A stretch of 64,000 nucleotides of DNA from Calendula officinalis. Its lineage: Eukaryota > Streptophyta > Magnoliopsida > Asterales > Asteraceae. Each line of letters starts with the position of its first letter. The stretch's first letter is position 1. A program made the translations under genes and the position numbers. This document shows positions 13,201-22,831 of this stretch, piece after piece. The DNA lies in the NCBI GenBank assembly GCA_963853835.1, contig OY970820.1, forward strand, positions 19,709,873 through 19,773,872. Reading direction: 5' to 3'. The notes under the pieces are model-generated. The model was not told the DNA's origin. It worked only from the letters and a program-made list of their open reading frames with translations, and made no database searches.

Positions 13201-14885
13201 TTAATGGCGGTAATCACATTAGGCATGTGATGTCGTTTCTCCCCATACACATACACTTTCTCGTTCTCGGGTGTCCTAATCGACACAATTTTCTTTCCAC
13301 ACAAAATCTTGGCTTGGTGCATACCCAACCAATCCATACCGATAACCACATCGAACGCCCTAATTCCCATGGGCAACAAATCCACCTTAAACTTTCTACC
13401 GTCTATTTCTATTTCACAATTTCTATAAATACAATCACCCATAGACGTTTTCCCGTCGGCTACTTCTATCTCATACATTTCATCTAACTTTTCGGATGGT
13501 ACATTCAATTTACAACCGAACTCATAAGACACAAACGAATAATTGGAACCCGAATCAAATAAAATATGAGTTGGCAAGGAGTTAATGAATAGAATACCTG
13601 ACACCACATCGTGTGCCTCCTTCGCCTCCTCCCGAGTAAGTTGGAAGGACCGCCCCTTCACCTTCGCCGGTTCCACTTTCTTTTGAGCCGTGGACACCAT
13701 TGACTCCATCCCCTTCTTTGGGCACACATTGCTATAGTGCCCCTTCTCGTGGCACGAGAAACACTCGATCTCGGCCAATGATTTTGACTTGCATTCACGG
13801 GCCATATGCCCCGGCTTCCCACAATTATAACAAGTTTTCGACTCCCCTCGGCACACGCCGGCATGAGTCTTCCCGCACTTCTTGCACGAGCCAACACTAC
13901 CTTGCTTAGAGAAGCTCGAGGTGAACTTCCCTTTCTTGAACGAACTAGAGCCGCTCTCGGCTTTCCTTTTCTCGCCCACATGGGCCCTCTCGGCAACACG
14001 TGCCACATTCACCTCTTCCACACCCCGGGCGGCACTAATGGCCTCATCTAGAGAAGCCGCCCTCTTCACCTCCAATTGGTAGTCCCACGGTAACCCACTA
14101 GCATACCGGACCACCCTCAACCTCTCATCCGAGTAGGTTTTAGCAACAAACGGGAGCAATCCCGTGAATTCCCTCGAATATTCCTCCACCGACATATCAC
14201 CCTTTTTGAGGGTCACGAACTTTTCGTGCATCTTTTCCAAATCCCTTTCGGGACAAAATTTCTTTTTCAATCTCGCGGTGAACTCGTCCCACGACATCCT
14301 CTCAATCACCTCCCTCCCTAGGGTCTCATATACGATGTCCCACCAAACCATCGCATCTTCTTTTAGCAATTGTGACGCATACGTCACCATATCGGCATCC
14401 TTACATTTACTACTACCGATCACCCTCTCGGTTTCCCGGATCCATCTCATGGTTACTTTCGGGTCCGAACTACCCGAATACACATTTGGCTTACAAGCCA
14501 TGAATGATTTAAACGAACACCCTTCTTTCACAACGGGCTTAGCTCTTGCATCACTTTGGCCACCCGTGGAGGACTTCCCTTCCCCGGTGCCACTACCTCC
14601 GGTTTTCTCATCCGACTTAGCCTCGGATTCCCGGTCTCCACCCGACCTTTCACGGTCTCCAATAATTCGGTGCACTTCCTCGGCCACCGTTCCCTTGATT
14701 TGGTCGATAATAGTTTGGAGATCCGCCATGGTCACCGGAGTTCTATTAGCTCCGACCTCCGATTCATCAACCCGATGCATTGATGGTTGACTTTCTTGCT
14801 CATCCACCCTCTCAACAGGAGGTACTTCCTCCTCCCGGTTCTCCGGGGCTTTCCCACTTCTACGAGTGTTCACCATTTCTTTCAA
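10266..14885 (-). CDS. element B Gag-Pol polyprotein with chromodomain
   Basis: A single 1539-residue frame with the order gag-protease-RT-RNase H-integrase-chromodomain, typical of Ty3/gypsy chromoviruses. Gag lies at about 120-300. CCHC knuckles are CYNCGKPGHMAREC (about 350) and CFSCHEKGHYSNVC (about 372). The protease site is LFDSGSNYSF (about 440). The RT catalytic motif is FIDDIL (about 775), RNase H starts at YSDAS (about 922), and the integrase zinc finger begins HPGSTK (about 1122). Integrase acidic residues lie in TMDF (about 1182), SDRDARF (about 1245) and TDGQSERT (about 1282). The C-terminal chromodomain-like part has LVKWKHS and LTWE. Every catalytic motif I know of is present with no frameshift or stop, so the element looks coding-competent. 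Two start codons stand close together (MKEMVNTRR); the second could also serve. Confidence 0.96.
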   Translation of the reverse strand: MKEMVNTRRSGKAPENREEEVPPVERVDEQESQPSMHRVDESEVGANRTPVTMADLQTIIDQIKGTVAEEVHRIIGDRERSGGDRESEAKSDEKTGGSGTGEGKSSTGGQSDARAKPVVKEGCSFKSFMACKPNVYSGSSDPKVTMRWIRETERVIGSSKCKDADMVTYASQLLKEDAMVWWDIVYETLGREVIERMSWDEFTARLKKKFCPERDLEKMHEKFVTLKKGDMSVEEYSREFTGLLPFVAKTYSDERLRVVRYASGLPWDYQLEVKRAASLDEAISAARGVEEVNVARVAERAHVGEKRKAESGSSSFKKGKFTSSFSKQGSVGSCKKCGKTHAGVCRGESKTCYNCGKPGHMARECKSKSLAEIECFSCHEKGHYSNVCPKKGMESMVSTAQKKVEPAKVKGRSFQLTREEAKEAHDVVSGILFINSLPTHILFDSGSNYSFVSYEFGCKLNVPSEKLDEMYEIEVADGKTSMGDCIYRNCEIEIDGRKFKVDLLPMGIRAFDVVIGMDWLGMHQAKILCGKKIVSIRTPENEKVYVYGEKRHHMPNVITAIKARKSISKGCTSFIAYVLDGRKEKKSMDDVKIIRDFPEVFPDDLPGLPPERQVEFKIDLVPGATPIARAPYRLAPTEMRELMTQLQELLDKGFIRPSSSPWGAPVLFVKKKDGSMRMCIDYRELNKVTIKNRYPLPRIDDLFDQLQGASYFSKIDLRSGYHQVRVKEGDTEKTAFRTRYGHYEFLVMPFGLTNAPAIFMDLMNRVCKPFLDKFLIVFIDDILIYSKTEEEHEGHLRLVLDVLKREKLYAKFSKCEFWLREVQFLGHVVTCDGIKVDPSKIEAVSNWEPPRTPTEVRSFLGLAGYYRRFIQDFSRIAIPLTKLTRKSEKFVWEKKQEEAFKLLKEKLCNAPILTLPDGMEDFVVYSDASNQGLGCVLMQRGKVIAYASRQLKNAELRYTTHDLELAAIIFALKLWRHYLYGTRCTLYTDHKSLQYVFTQKDLNMRQRRWIELIADYDCEIVYHAGKANVVADALSRKVYENPNRGMLSRIEVVSSIIERIKNAQREVMGKDELRQERLGKNQHFLENAQGLKTVGGRIWVPKFGGIRKELLYDVHKSKYSIHPGSTKTYQDMKRVYWWPGMKARVAKYISKCATCAQVKAEHQVPYGVAQSLVVPAGKWEDITMDFIVGLPKTSRGHDAIWVIVDRLTKSALFLAIRETLPLEKLAKLYVDEVVRLHGVPLSIVSDRDARFTSRFWRSLQEELGTKLRLSTAYHPQTDGQSERTIQTVEDMLRSCVLDFGGKWDEHLPLVEFSYNNSYHSTIKMPPYEALYGRKCRTPSCWLEAGETKLTGPEIVRVTNEKIGIIQNNMKVAQDRQRSYSGLKKRPYDLDVGDMVMLKVSPWKGVMRFGKKGKLSPRYVGPFKILKRVGLQAFKLELPPELQGVHDTFHVSYLKKFIGEVENIIPLQELRVDGPNRLIEEPEAILETKTKKLRNKEIELVLVKWKHSLGPNLTWEVKDEIRKRYPDFVNYDEIPRTESS

Positions 14886-15108
14886 TCAAGACTATACGAA
14901 AGACATTAAACATTTAGTACCTTGTGTACAACCCATTAGTCTCATGAGACTCAATATCCAAATCATATCAAATTCATCGGTCCCCTAGGTTCAACCCTAA
15001 ACTTAATATAAAGTCTCAAGGTCAACCTATGATCTTAAGGAATCTCATATTCCTAATGCTACAGTCTAAGACTAGGATGGTCATCCAACCTAATTCACTT
15101 AAACTATA

Positions 15109-15120
15109 GCTCTGATACCA
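15109..15120 (-). other. element B primer-binding site (tRNA-iMet)
   Basis: The minus strand reads TGGTATCAGAGC, complementary to the 3' end of plant initiator tRNA-Met, next to the 5' LTR at 15124. Confidence 0.92.
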
Positions 15121-15123
15121 AGT

Positions 15124-16868
15124 TGTAACACCTCAAATTTTAAACACAAAACATTTGCCCAAAATAAAACATTTTTCATAAATAGAAGAACTATCCCAAA
15201 AATATGGATTTACAAAAACCTTTGGTATGAATCAGAGTATAAAGTTTCGGTGTTACAAATTATATCAAAACCAAAGCTAAGCATAAATCCAATCTAAAGT
15301 TCTTCTACTCTAGGTCCCGCAACTCTATCCGTGCGAACCTAAGCCTTCGATCCCGAACCTGAGTACATAGCAAAACAAAACAAGGAGTACGTGAGACAAA
15401 AACGTCTCGTGAGCTACATGGGTTTAGACCCCAAGGTTAATGATAATAACCGAAACACAATCAAACAAACAAACAAACTCATAAGCTATCACCCATCTGT
15501 CTAGTCACCCTATTGTGACTCTAATACCTTGCTTTCCTAGCAATCATACCTAGTTGTCAGGACATCCCCAACCAACTAGAACCACATTAACTTATTAACC
15601 GGGGATCCCCCGCGTTAACAAGCTTCAAGGTAAAGGCAAGAGGGAATCGCCCAATCTACCAATACCTGCCTTACTCGCCGGACTACTTCCAGTTAGCAAG
15701 ACTACTATCATGGAATGGGCCGATGGGGATCCGCCCAAATGCTCCCCATTCCATACCTCATGACCGGGGATCCCCCGAATCATCACATCATCTCACCATA
15801 TCATAACTCGATGGTTATGTCAATCTAGCTCTCGGCTATCACGTCTATCTTCAAACAAGTTAGTTCAATACTATCATTGGTATAACTAACTATCAACTAC
15901 TAGTCTACACAATTAAGCAAATAGACCATAACACAAGTAATAAAAATATATTTCATAGACTATGTACTCAGTAAAGTCCACACGTACTCACCTTAGCAAC
16001 AAAGGTGCTCCAACTGTGTTCTTGACACCAAAGCTCTTGCTTCACAATTTCACCGACTTTCCAAGATGTCACCGAAAGCCTAAACAATGATCATACAATG
16101 ATCAACATCACAATCTACTATCAATGTGTTCATCTATCTCTAGATAACACACATCAATCCATTTCCCCCAAATATGATGATTACCAAACCCTAGGTTTAA
16201 CCAACCCTTAAGATTCTTACAAATCTTAACCATACACTTGATTTCCTTATTAATATACTATCTATTAAGTGTATACACCATTTATATCACCATAATCTAT
16301 AACCCCAAGAACTAGGGTTTCAACCCCAAGCTTCTAAACCCATAGATCTAAAGCTACAACTACAAAGGATTGAAGATATACCTTAAATCTTCAACTAGGA
16401 TTGAAGAATCACAAGATTTGATGAAGAAATCGACTCCAAATGATGCTTGACACCCAAAATCGTTCACAAGTTCGAAGAGAGAAAAACTAGGGTTTCACTT
16501 GGCAATAAATGAGCCAAATCCCGACTTTAATGCTGCCAGACACAAGTTCACGACGCGACCATAGTTCGCGTCGCGAACTCTCCTTCTAGACGCATACTTA
16601 GCGATCGTTATCTAGTCGCGAACTACTTAGCGACACATGGCCAAACTCCCTGGGGCAAGTTCCCGATCGGGAACTTATAGTTCGCGCCGCGAACTCCTGA
16701 TGGCAGCAAGGCTGCACTTTTTCCAACTTGTCTCGACCCGGTTTCGCCCGTAACTTTCTCGTACGGTGTCCAAACGACACGAAACCAATTCCCACGTAAT
16801 TTATATGATTTATCCATAATTATCATATTTTTATACAATTTATTTATTTACAAATTCGGGTCGTTACA
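15124..16868 (-). repeat. element B 5' LTR
   Basis: 1745 bp, the same length as 8509-10253, with no difference noticed. It carries its own palindrome cluster at 16545-16695. The TATAT duplication follows immediately. Confidence 0.95.
16545..16695. repeat. GC-rich palindrome cluster in the B LTR (right copy)
   Basis: Same palindromes as at 9930-10080, shifted by 6615 bp. Confidence 0.9.
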
Positions 16869-16873
16869 TATAT

Positions 16874-18581
16874 GACTCGTCTATGCTAAATGATGCAAAA
16901 TGATCCCCTAAAAGAGGATTTGACTCGAGCGATAAGTTGGTGACATTGAGGAAAAGATCGTGTATTTTAAATACGTTTGTCTGGTTGAAACAAGTTTTGA
17001 AAATAATTACACTTTGACAGGAGATAACAAGTCTGTATTATTATAAATAGTTATGTAAATAAATTATATTTAAATAATTAATTATTTGTTAAACCATTAA
17101 GTGAGTATTTAAATATTTAAAGAAATTTAATTCGTTGTTTTTATTACGTAATCTACTAGGAGTTTTGAAATTTATTATTATTTAAATAATTAATTATATT
17201 GATGTTTGTTGGTTTAATTTGAAATGATTTAAATTAAAACAAATACTCGTTGGGCTTTAATTAGCGGACTATAAAATTTGTGTTGGGTTCCATTTAAAAC
17301 AGTTAATACATTTGGTCCAGACAAATTCGATTTGGGCTGAGAAAAATAAAACAGTGAAGGCTTTTATTATATTTGATAAAACACAAGCGGGCTTAAAAAT
17401 TTAGAGACTGATTTGGATAAGAAGAAAAAAAAAAAAAAACAAAAATAGCTGGAATGTTTGTGTTATGTTTTTGACGAAGTAGAAATACTCCGGCAGCTCC
17501 AAGGCTGCCGGCGACTGAGATGTTTGCCGGAAAAATGGTATTTTAACACACACACACCCAAACACGTTATCGCATATTCATATTTACGTAAAGAAAACAG
17601 ACTCGAGTAAAAACGATTACGGGTTCCTCATCGTGAAACACCCGCAAGAACACACACAAGTGTGTGTATTTCGTCGGAGTTAAGCAAACATAGATGATAA
17701 AAAGATACATACTACGTGATTATAACGACACGACAACAAAACAGTTTAAGATTATACCTAACGAGACAATGAGAGACCGAGTGCCGGTGATTGTTGGGAC
17801 GTCGAGCTGTCGCCGGAAAAGCAAGGTGACCGCCGGCAGAGAATGTTTCTAGTTACCGGATGTGGCGAAGGAAAACTTCACCGGAATGAAATTGGTCGCC
17901 GGAAATAACAGGATGAGCGGGAGAGATTGAGGGTGTTGGTGTTCACTTGAAACAGGAGATCGATGAGGGTGAGAGATAGAGACGGAGCGGTTTTTGGTGT
18001 ACGTTTTATGTGAAGAAGAAATGGTGAAGGGTGGTTAGTTATTGTGGGTTAATTATATATGGAGATGATAATAACAACGTGTATGAGTATCAGATCGTTT
18101 ACAAGATACCGAAAGTCTTAGAGTATTCAGAGAATTTCGGATAGTTAGTTTGTAGATGGTGGAGTACGAGCACGTGGGAAGATAACAGAGAAGATAACAT
18201 GGATTTTAATTTTATCCATTTGGTTTATTTGTTTATTAACTCATGTATGTATGGTATTTTGTGTATTACTTCTTGTACCACCATTTTATTTAATTGAGCT
18301 AAATTATCCATATAACTTATAAAAGTTTATTTGATTTTTGGGTTTGATTTTCAGTTTATATTGAGTCACTAACTCGCTAAATTAGAATTCTAACTGCATG
18401 AGACAAAGATAATTTGACTTGTGCATATATGACTATGTGTATAAATATAATACTACCAAATTTGAATGTTTGCTAGATTCAAATGCAACATAAATGTTTT
18501 TATTAACGATGAAAAATGTTTATAACAAAATTGGGTTATAATAGTTGTCGAATCAAATACCCGATTTTGAGGGTTGTCACA
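16874..18581 (-). repeat. element C left (3') LTR, proximal part
   Basis: Continuation of the C LTR after element B, ending ...GGTTGTCACA. It holds AT-rich sequence and several GCCGG motifs. It matches 40640-42347 in order and length, with no mismatch noticed. The plus strand then reads TTCTCCCCATG at 18582, the complement of the C polypurine tract. Confidence 0.88.
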
Positions 18582-18700
18582 TTCTCCCCATGTTAAAATA
18601 AATTTCGTCCCGAAATTTAAGATTAAGTGTTACTAGACTAAGAGTTGGGAAAAATGTGGATAAACATATTTAGTGCTTGCACTTGACGTGGTGTAGTTTT

Positions 18701-18732
<32 letters not shown>

Positions 18733-20294
18733 GATAAGTGTGTCGGCCACTACGTTTGGCCTTCCCGAGATCATATTTTATCTTGATGTCCTTTTCATCT
18801 AGCAACTCGACCCAATGCCGTTGACTCATATTTAGTTCGTTTTTTTTATTGAATATATATTTTTGTGGTTAGTGAAAATTGTACATTTGGTGCCGTATAG
18901 ATAATTTCTCCATATCTTTAATGCTAATGCAACAACACCTTGCTCGATTTCATAATTGATATAGTTTCTTTCATGACTTTTTAATTGTCAAGGCACGAAT
19001 GCGATTACTTTTACATTTTGGATCAACACACAACTTTTTGGGGAGTTGTACATAAAGAATGAGTATATTAAAGATAACTTTACATACAATGATTTGTTAC
19101 TAACTTTAGAAAAGGACATTCGACGATCTCGTTATGTAAATATGATTTTTCAACGAGTATTTTCTAATAATTCTGAATGATGGGCATGCCTTCGATATCA
19201 TTTCTCTTTGATGCGAAATATTTTCAACTCATTCTTTATTAATTGTTTTTCTCATTTCTTCTCAAGTAATTTACTATCACTATTACTAGTTAAATTCTTA
19301 GTGTTTGATCATCATTATCCTTATCGCCTTTATTTTGGCTCGCACGTGTTTAATTGTCCCATTTAATTTCTCGTATTAGTCCATATGACTTCATTCCCAA
19401 AGTTTACTCATTTATATTTTATTCTATTATTTTCTTATTTTTTATACTGATGAGGCTAGTTGTATTCAATTGTTTTATTCGTCAGTTCGTTTCAATAGTC
19501 CATGACTTTGATAATTCTATATTGTACCACGTAATTATAAACACGTTGGCCAGACGGTTTATAATATCATCGTACAATATTTCCTCATCATTATCACTTC
19601 ATATATTTATTCGTTTTAGGGAAATTTGGAATCTTTTCTCCATAACGTATTATACGAATTTAGAAGTTGTGCTTAGGGTTAAACTTTGAGACACCCTAAA
19701 GTGTTCGTGTGACGTCTTTCGTGTTTTCGTTTCGTGGAGTTAAAGATTAGTGGATAGACGTTCATTTGTTAGTCATGCGAGGAATCTTTCGAGTTCTACG
19801 ATTTGTTGAGTAGGAAATTAGGGTTGATTTGATGTTAATCGGGTGACGTACAATGTGTGAGGTGATTATATATAGTGTGTGATAAAGATACGTCGTGCGC
19901 ATATATATGTGTTTATTGTTGAAGGTCATCTGATGATGTGCCGCCATGCTCGATCTTCAGTCGAATAGAGTTGTCAAAGTGTTTGTTGCTCGTACACGTT
20001 CGGAAACAATTCTCGAATTCGTGTTTTTGTGCAAGTGATTAGTGGAGTGTAAGTAAGATATTCGATTTAGGCGTGCGATGTAAGTTTTCAGTGAGCAGTG
20101 TAATGTCGTGTACTAAGGATTCAAATGAACTTATTGGCGATATAGTGTAACAGGTTTCACCTATAGGTTCACGTGTAAGAAGTATCCAAAGTATAAAAGC
20201 ACTCTACCTAAGAGTAAGTGTAAGGCAATATAAAGCAAGTGACTTATTACTAAGTCAAAAGGTAAACAAACGATATGTAATGCATCTCTATATG
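18582..20294 (-). pseudogene. decayed internal region of element C (pol remnant)
   Basis: Starts with a polypurine tract (minus strand CATGGGGAGAA) and soon shows RNase H-like remnants on the minus strand. At about 18750 the antisense of ANVVAD can be read; at about 18975-19030 a broken equivalent of CVLIQ...VIA. The integrase segment that should lie between them is deleted. A T-run lies at about 18699-18723. Beyond about 19100 no protein resemblance is left. Decay is far heavier than in A or B, so C is the oldest retroelement of the nest. Confidence 0.65.
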
Positions 20295-22631
20295 TGTAAC
20301 ATCCCGAGACCCGACCCTTAATATTTTATTACTTTTGGTAAGTAATATCTTATTGTTTATTATTTGTTTATTTTATATAATTTTATTTGATTTATTTGAA
20401 TTAATTGTATTTTTAACCATGGGGTTAAAAATTAGTAAAAACTGAGATATTTAAATGTTAAAATGATTTTTACATATTTGGGTTCATTTCTGAACCGGGG
20501 TTCTAAAAATATATTCGTTGTTAAAATTGGAGTTAGTTAGGTCTAATTAAATTATCCGCGAACCTAATATCCTATACTGTGTTTAAATAAAAATACCTGT
20601 GATGAAGGGTTGGGGTGTACGTGTTAAGTTAAAAAGGGCAGATGTCATTTTGGTGGGTTTTTCTCTTCTTTCTCTCTGGAACTCGACACACACACACACA
20701 CTACACACACACTTGAGTTTTCTTCCAAATTGATGCTTAAAACTTGAAGTTCTTGCCTCCTAATTGTGATTTTCGGAATCTAGAAGCAAATCTAAGTAAG
20801 TTCTCTTCTTCTTAAGCTAGGGTTTCATGTTCTTGATGTAGGGATGAACTAGGGTTCTTGAGCTAGTGGGTTTTCATGAAGTTCTTGTTGAATCTTACTT
20901 GTAATCCGAAATTGATGCTTGATTTGGTGTTTATTTGAGTTCTTGCAAGTATTGTATGATTTGTTGTTAGTGTTAGCTCATTTGGTGAAGCTTTCATAAA
21001 GCTCCATCAATGGTGGATTTGGGAAGAAGATGGCTTTTTCCTTAATTTGTTGAATTGTGTATTTTGATGTTCTTAATGTTGTGTTAGGCTAATTATGTTT
21101 GTTAAATGATGATTGTTAGTTATAAAGAACTTCTAGTTACTTGTTATGAAATTGCATAAAAAAAGATGGTAGTGTTTGGCTAGATGGGAATTTAGCCATA
21201 AACTAGTTAGATTATAGATTATTGACTTTAGTCAAACCTGGGAATTGACTTTTAGTCTTGTATGGCTTGTGAACTTTAATTATCAATTTCATGTTAGAAA
21301 TGTGTTAATTGAATGACTTGTAAGCTCAAGTGTGTAGGTTTCATGTCTTGACCCGTTTGGTTGCTTAATTGTGCAATTGACTTAAATAAAGTCAAAATTG
21401 GTAATACTTGCAATTGGATGCAAGAAGTATGTTGGTTATGTAATTTTGATGTTGATCATGTAGTCTAACTCATTGGATAATGTTGTGTGAATGCCCGACT
21501 CATGGTTCTTGTTTTGACCCGTTTGGGCCTAAGGTGCAATTTGACCAATTGGCATAATGAATTGACTTGATGAAGTTTAGACCTTAGTAGTTGTTATGTG
21601 TAAAAAATACAAGTAATTGGTTGTAAGTTGTGGTTGCAAGATGTGGCCTTAAGCTTGTATTATTTATTAAACATTTGGTGATTTCGGGTAACTAATTCGG
21701 TATTCATTTTGTACAGGAAAAGGGAAGGAGCCTCAGTGATATAAGATCATTGAGCTCGACACGAAAAAGGAAGCTAAGGTGAGTGGACTTAACCTTCTTT
21801 CTTGTGTGATGTACAAAATTAGGGAATGATAAAGTTTTGAGAAAAAGTGCAGGAATTTGGTATCTGAGGGAGTTCGCGTCGCGAACTTGTGGTCGCGATC
21901 GCGAACTCGAGTCAGAGAAATTGGGGTTTGGTCGTGATGTAGTTCCCGATTCGTGAACTCTTAGTTCGCGACGCGAACTCTGAGTTCACGACGCGAGCTT
22001 CGTCAGGAACAGATTTCTTGGCTGCAATTCTTTTTACAAGTTTATTCTTGGTCTAGTGGTTAATGGTAGTATGTGCACATGTTTTTAGAGGTTAGCCATG
22101 GTGGTTTTTGGCTACGCTTCGTTACTCTTGGTGGGGGCGATCGGACTCCTTCGTATTCGTTATGTAAGGAGGGATCACCGTGCCTCTAGTAAAGAAGCCA
22201 TCGGTTGACTGTTGTTGGCCGACAACAGTTGAAGGTCCTCGCCCGACCGCCGATCCTCTTATAACGTCCAATTGCTTGTGGAAGTTTGGACGGGTTTTCC
22301 CTATTGATTTCTCTCGATTTTCTAATTTGTTGTGGTTATGCAAATTGACGTTTATTTCTATTCACTTAGCTTTGTGCTAATCCCTCATTTGTTGACACTT
22401 TTCAGGTTGTGGTTTTAGCTTGACTAGAGTCGGGTTTTGGGAAGTCTGACCGTACTCTGACTTTGTAAACCAAGCCGAGCCTGATTTTCAGTAACACCGT
22501 AAATGTTTTATATATTCGATTAATATGTAAATGGTTTTTATGTTGTGTAATAAGTAGGAGTTATGGTATTTCTTAATTCGCTTCCGTATGCTTATTTAAA
22601 AAAAAAATGGCTCTAGGATTGTAGTGTTACA
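20295..22631 (+). repeat. element A LTR1
   Basis: 2337 bp, TGTAACATCCCGAG...GTGTTACA. It contains a CA-repeat (about 20689), a telo-box-like CTAGGGTTTC (about 20818) and the palindrome cluster at 21871-22000. Confidence 0.95.
21871..22000. repeat. GC-rich palindrome cluster in A LTR1
   Basis: AGTTCGCGTCGCGAACT at 21871, TCGCGATCGCGA at 21893, the imperfect AGTTCCCGATTCGTGAACT at 21941, AGTTCGCGACGCGAACT at 21963, and a half-degraded copy at 21982. The motif set matches the B LTR although the surrounding LTR sequence differs. Confidence 0.9.
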
Positions 22632-22634
22632 ATT

Positions 22635-22646
22635 TGGTATCAGAGC
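22635..22646 (+). other. element A copy 1 primer-binding site
   Basis: TGGTATCAGAGC, three bases after LTR1, complementary to initiator tRNA-Met. Confidence 0.93.
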
Positions 22647-22831
22647 CTAGGTTTGGCGATGGTTGCACATTTAGGTGTGCCATTCCCAAATCTTGGCTCG
22701 AGTTGGTCAAACTTCCTTAATTATGGGAGTGGATTAGTCGAGTGAATATGAATTGTGTGTTAGTAGTAGTTAGTAGATAGGTGCTAACGATTTAAACTAA
22801 TAGTTCGTGAGATGTTGTGTTTGTTACAGAT

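Larger units (their letters stand above)
8509..16868 (-). mobile_element. element B: complete Ty3/gypsy chromovirus, structurally intact
   Basis: An 8360-bp element with 1745-bp LTRs at 8509-10253 and 15124-16868, in which I noticed no difference by eye. It has the 5-bp target duplication TATAT at 8504-8508 and 16869-16873, a tRNA-iMet primer-binding site, a polypurine tract and one uninterrupted gag-pol frame. Near-identical LTRs imply a recent insertion. The chromodomain and single long frame fit the chromoviruses, probably the Tekay/Del clade; the clade name is inference. It interrupts the left LTR of element C. Confidence 0.95.

Noticed and set aside
13700..14790. Plus-strand frames up to 208 codons opposite element B gag (also 37466-38556)
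   Set aside because: They are antisense shadows of the gag-pol frame, duplicated because B is duplicated.
19354..19689. 111-codon plus-strand frame between elements
   Set aside because: It lies in the decayed interior of element C, whose coding strand is minus. Composition is only AT-rich noise.
18582..20294. Possible separate host gene between B and A
   Set aside because: The only protein-like traces are minus-strand RNase H remnants next to a polypurine tract, i.e. element C interior.
22122..22380. Frames on both strands in the A LTRs (also 29385-29643)
   Set aside because: They lie in non-coding LTR sequence, have no protein resemblance, and repeat only because the LTR repeats.
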